Shown one piece after another: positions 62,354 through 64,000 of a stretch of 64,000 bases of DNA. The translations under genes were made by a program, and so were the position numbers. The stretch comes from an uncultured Clostridia bacterium (lineage in GTDB: Bacteria; Bacillota; Clostridia; Christensenellales; Aristaeellaceae): NCBI GenBank assembly GCA_946408995.1, contig CAMJUL010000004.1:1-64000 (forward strand), written 5' to 3'. Each line of letters opens with the position of its first letter. Positions within the stretch are counted from its first letter, which is position 1. Under the pieces are notes generated by a model that saw only the letters and a list, made by a program, of their open reading frames with translations, had not been told where the DNA came from and did not search any database.

Positions 62354-62435
62354 GTAACGCCAAAGCCGGTCGGGCCAAGGGGTTCCGCGCACCCAAGTGC
62401 CGCGGAAAATACTATTTTATACAGGAGGAATTTCC

Positions 62436-63797
62436 ATGAAGAAGCTTGCAGCCATCGTCCTTGCCATCATGATGCTGTGCTCCTGCGTCAGCGTCCTGGC
62501 GGAAGCCCCCGAGGGATATCCCGAGGTGAAGGAAGGCGTCGATTTCGGCGGAAAGACCATCTACATCTACGACTACTGGTCCACCAGCTCTGACGAGCAC
62601 AAGGCCGAGCCCACCGAAGAAGAGCAGGCCATGTACGACTATCGTGACTGGATCATGAAGACCTACAACTGCCACATCACCCAGGTGCAGGATGGCGACT
62701 GGGGCTCCAACCCCACCCAGATGATGAACTTCGTCTCCGCCCCCGATGGCAGCTATCGCATCTATGTCATCGAGCCCGGCTCCGTGATGAACCTGGTCAA
62801 CAACGGCTATTGCATGCCCTGGGATCTGAGCCAGTTTGCCGACGCCGAGGATGACAAGTGGAACGACGCCGACATCGACTTCATGACCGTCGGCGGCAAG
62901 GTGTACGGTGTGGCCACCGGCGCCTCCGAGCCCCGTCAGTGCATGTTCTTCAACAAGCGCATCCTGGCCGATGCCGGCATCGACTGGAACGAGATCTACG
63001 ACCTGCAGGCCAATGGCACCTGGACCTGGGCCAAGTTTGAAGAGATCCTGAGCACCGTCCAGAAAGATACCGACAACGACGGCGTGATCGACATCTACGG
63101 CATGAGCGGCAACACCAGCGACATGGAACAGCTGTTTGTGCACCTGAACGGCGGCAGCTTCTTCGAGTTCAACGAAGAAGGCAAGCTGCTCCCCACCATG
63201 AACAGCGACGCCACCCTGGAAGCCCTGAACTTTGTCAAGAAGCTGTATGACAACTACTACTATGTGGATCCCGACTCCACCGCCTGGAACTACTGGATCG
63301 AGAGCTTCAAGGCCGGCAAGTTCGCTTTCCTGGCCCACCAGACCTACGACGGCTTCAACGACACCTGCCTGCTGGACGGCATGGAAGATGACTGGGGCTG
63401 CGTGGCCTATCCTGTTCCCCAGGAAGGCGGCAACTACCTGACCATGATCAGCGACAACATCAACCTGATCCCCAACGTCTACAACGAGGAAGAAGCCTCC
63501 ATGCTGTCCTTCCTGTTCGACCTGTGGACCAACGCCACCCCCGGCTTCGACGATGAAGACGGCTGGATCGGCAACAAGTACAACAAGGTGTCTGACGACC
63601 GCGCCGTGGACGAGACCTACGCCATGCTGCGTCAGCCCGAGCACTGCTGCGGTGAGACCGCCCTGTACCTGGGCACCATCAACGACGTCCTTGGCCAGCC
63701 CCTGTTCTGGAACATTTCCTGGCAGACCCCCGCTGAGTCCATCGAAGCCGCCATGCCCACCTGGGAAGGCCTGTGCAACGATTACAACAACAAGTAA
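62436..63797 (+). CDS. Extracellular solute-binding protein, family 1, highly expressed
   Basis: 453 residues. Signal peptide MKKLAAIVLAIMMLCSCVSVLA; the Cys pair does not make a clean lipobox, so either lipidation or ordinary cleavage is possible. SBP features: RQCMFFNKRILADAGIDW, AGKFAFLAHQTYDGF and a DTDNDGVID calcium-like loop. Codon choice is extreme (nearly all C- or G-ending, e.g. GAC, AAC, CTG), a sign of high expression. AGGAGG precedes ATG 62436. Likely binds the ligand for the 60169/61154 permeases. Confidence 0.9.
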   Translation: MKKLAAIVLAIMMLCSCVSVLAEAPEGYPEVKEGVDFGGKTIYIYDYWSTSSDEHKAEPTEEEQAMYDYRDWIMKTYNCHITQVQDGDWGSNPTQMMNFVSAPDGSYRIYVIEPGSVMNLVNNGYCMPWDLSQFADAEDDKWNDADIDFMTVGGKVYGVATGASEPRQCMFFNKRILADAGIDWNEIYDLQANGTWTWAKFEEILSTVQKDTDNDGVIDIYGMSGNTSDMEQLFVHLNGGSFFEFNEEGKLLPTMNSDATLEALNFVKKLYDNYYYVDPDSTAWNYWIESFKAGKFAFLAHQTYDGFNDTCLLDGMEDDWGCVAYPVPQEGGNYLTMISDNINLIPNVYNEEEASMLSFLFDLWTNATPGFDDEDGWIGNKYNKVSDDRAVDETYAMLRQPEHCCGETALYLGTINDVLGQPLFWNISWQTPAESIEAAMPTWEGLCNDYNNK

Positions 63798-63818
63798 TCC
63801 TGATTCTTGCCTGATGGG

Positions 63819-63844
63819 GACCGCTCGAAAGAGCGGTCCTTTTT
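63819..63844 (+). terminator. Terminator after the SBP gene
   Basis: Perfect 8-bp stem GACCGCTC/GAGCGGTC with GAAA loop, then CTTTTT, 22 bp past the stop. Confidence 0.92.
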
Positions 63845-63887
63845 GGACGGCGGGTCCTCCCCGCCGCGGAAGGAAAAAGGGAGAACG

Positions 63888-64000
63888 ATGAAAAAAACGA
63901 TTTTGATCCTGCTCGCAGCCGTACTTATACTTGCCGCCCCGGCGGCACGGGCAGAAGGAGGTTCTGTGACGGTATATCAAAGCAACTTTTCGGTGGGCAT
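63888..64000 (+). CDS. Exported protein, truncated by window edge
   Basis: The first 37 codons of a gene. GGAAAAAGGGAG precedes ATG 63888. A clear signal peptide (ILILLAAVLILAAPAARA) is followed by EGGSVTVYQS, a mature extracellular start. It continues the exported-protein theme of the locus; family unknown. Confidence 0.7.
   Translation, partial: MKKTILILLAAVLILAAPAARAEGGSVTVYQSNFSVG

Noticed and set aside
1..64000. tRNA, rRNA, CRISPR arrays, insertion sequences, prophage or attachment sites
   Set aside because: No T-arm-like tRNA sequence, no regularly spaced repeats, no transposase or integrase motif and no flanking inverted repeats were seen by eye; a covariance-model and IS search would settle it.

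Overview
The window comes from a GC-rich, Gram-positive-type bacterium, most likely a member of the class Clostridia. A high-GC, gut- or rumen-type lineage near Christensenellales is my inference. The support is a DNPR-type MurE (meso-DAP wall), an Asp23/Gls24-AmaP-DUF2273 envelope module, DivIB/FtsL-type division genes, a rhodanese-less ThiI beside a cysteine desulfurase, strong SD sites, many GTG/TTG starts, and sugar ABC transporters without their own ATPase. No tRNA, rRNA, CRISPR array or insertion sequence was recognised.

Layout. 1-793: no convincing gene. 854-10328 (minus): one ten-gene Mrp/Mbh-type cation/proton antiporter operon from a good promoter (10391-10419) to a terminator (784-832). 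It has four NuoL/M/N-like antiporter subunits and no redox module. 10493-11806 (minus): shikimate kinase and rplS, each with its own promoter and terminators. 11839-18552 (plus): proteostasis genes tig, clpP, clpX and lon, then engB; lon has its own promoter behind a tandem dyad repeat. 18635-19877: a zinc-ribbon protein and a metallophosphoesterase. 20107-28078: a thinned-out division and cell-wall cluster, mraZ-ftsL-murE-murD-ftsQ-ftsA-ftsZ, lacking rsmH, the division PBP, murF, mraY, ftsW and murG at their usual places. 28118-38536: Asp23/Gls24-AmaP-DUF2273, nusB, a TsaD/Kae1 paralogue, folD, xseA, xseB, ispA, two small membrane proteins, a cysteine desulfurase and thiI.

38602-43366: a secreted solute-binding protein coupled to a galactokinase-family enzyme, then tsaE-tsaB-rimI. 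43388-49833 (minus): nnr-acpS-P1 peptidase, trpS, a small protein plus pfkA, and a USP-like protein with a membrane protein.

50043-63797 (plus) is the most interesting part: a carbohydrate-uptake and envelope-glycan locus. It encodes a 964-residue membrane-anchored solute-binding protein with two extra beta-rich domains, four ABC permeases (one with an N-terminal soluble domain), a secreted NHL-propeller/TPR protein with a C-terminal anchor, a Yip1-type membrane protein, a large membrane-anchored DUF5696-like putative glycosidase, and a second, apparently highly expressed solute-binding protein. The last gene has its own promoter and a LacI-type palindrome in its leader. No ATPase, kinase or regulator gene lies in the locus. 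I infer that it captures and perhaps trims a surface glycan and imports the products with a shared ATPase. Its substrate cannot be read from the sequence. A further exported protein begins at the right edge.
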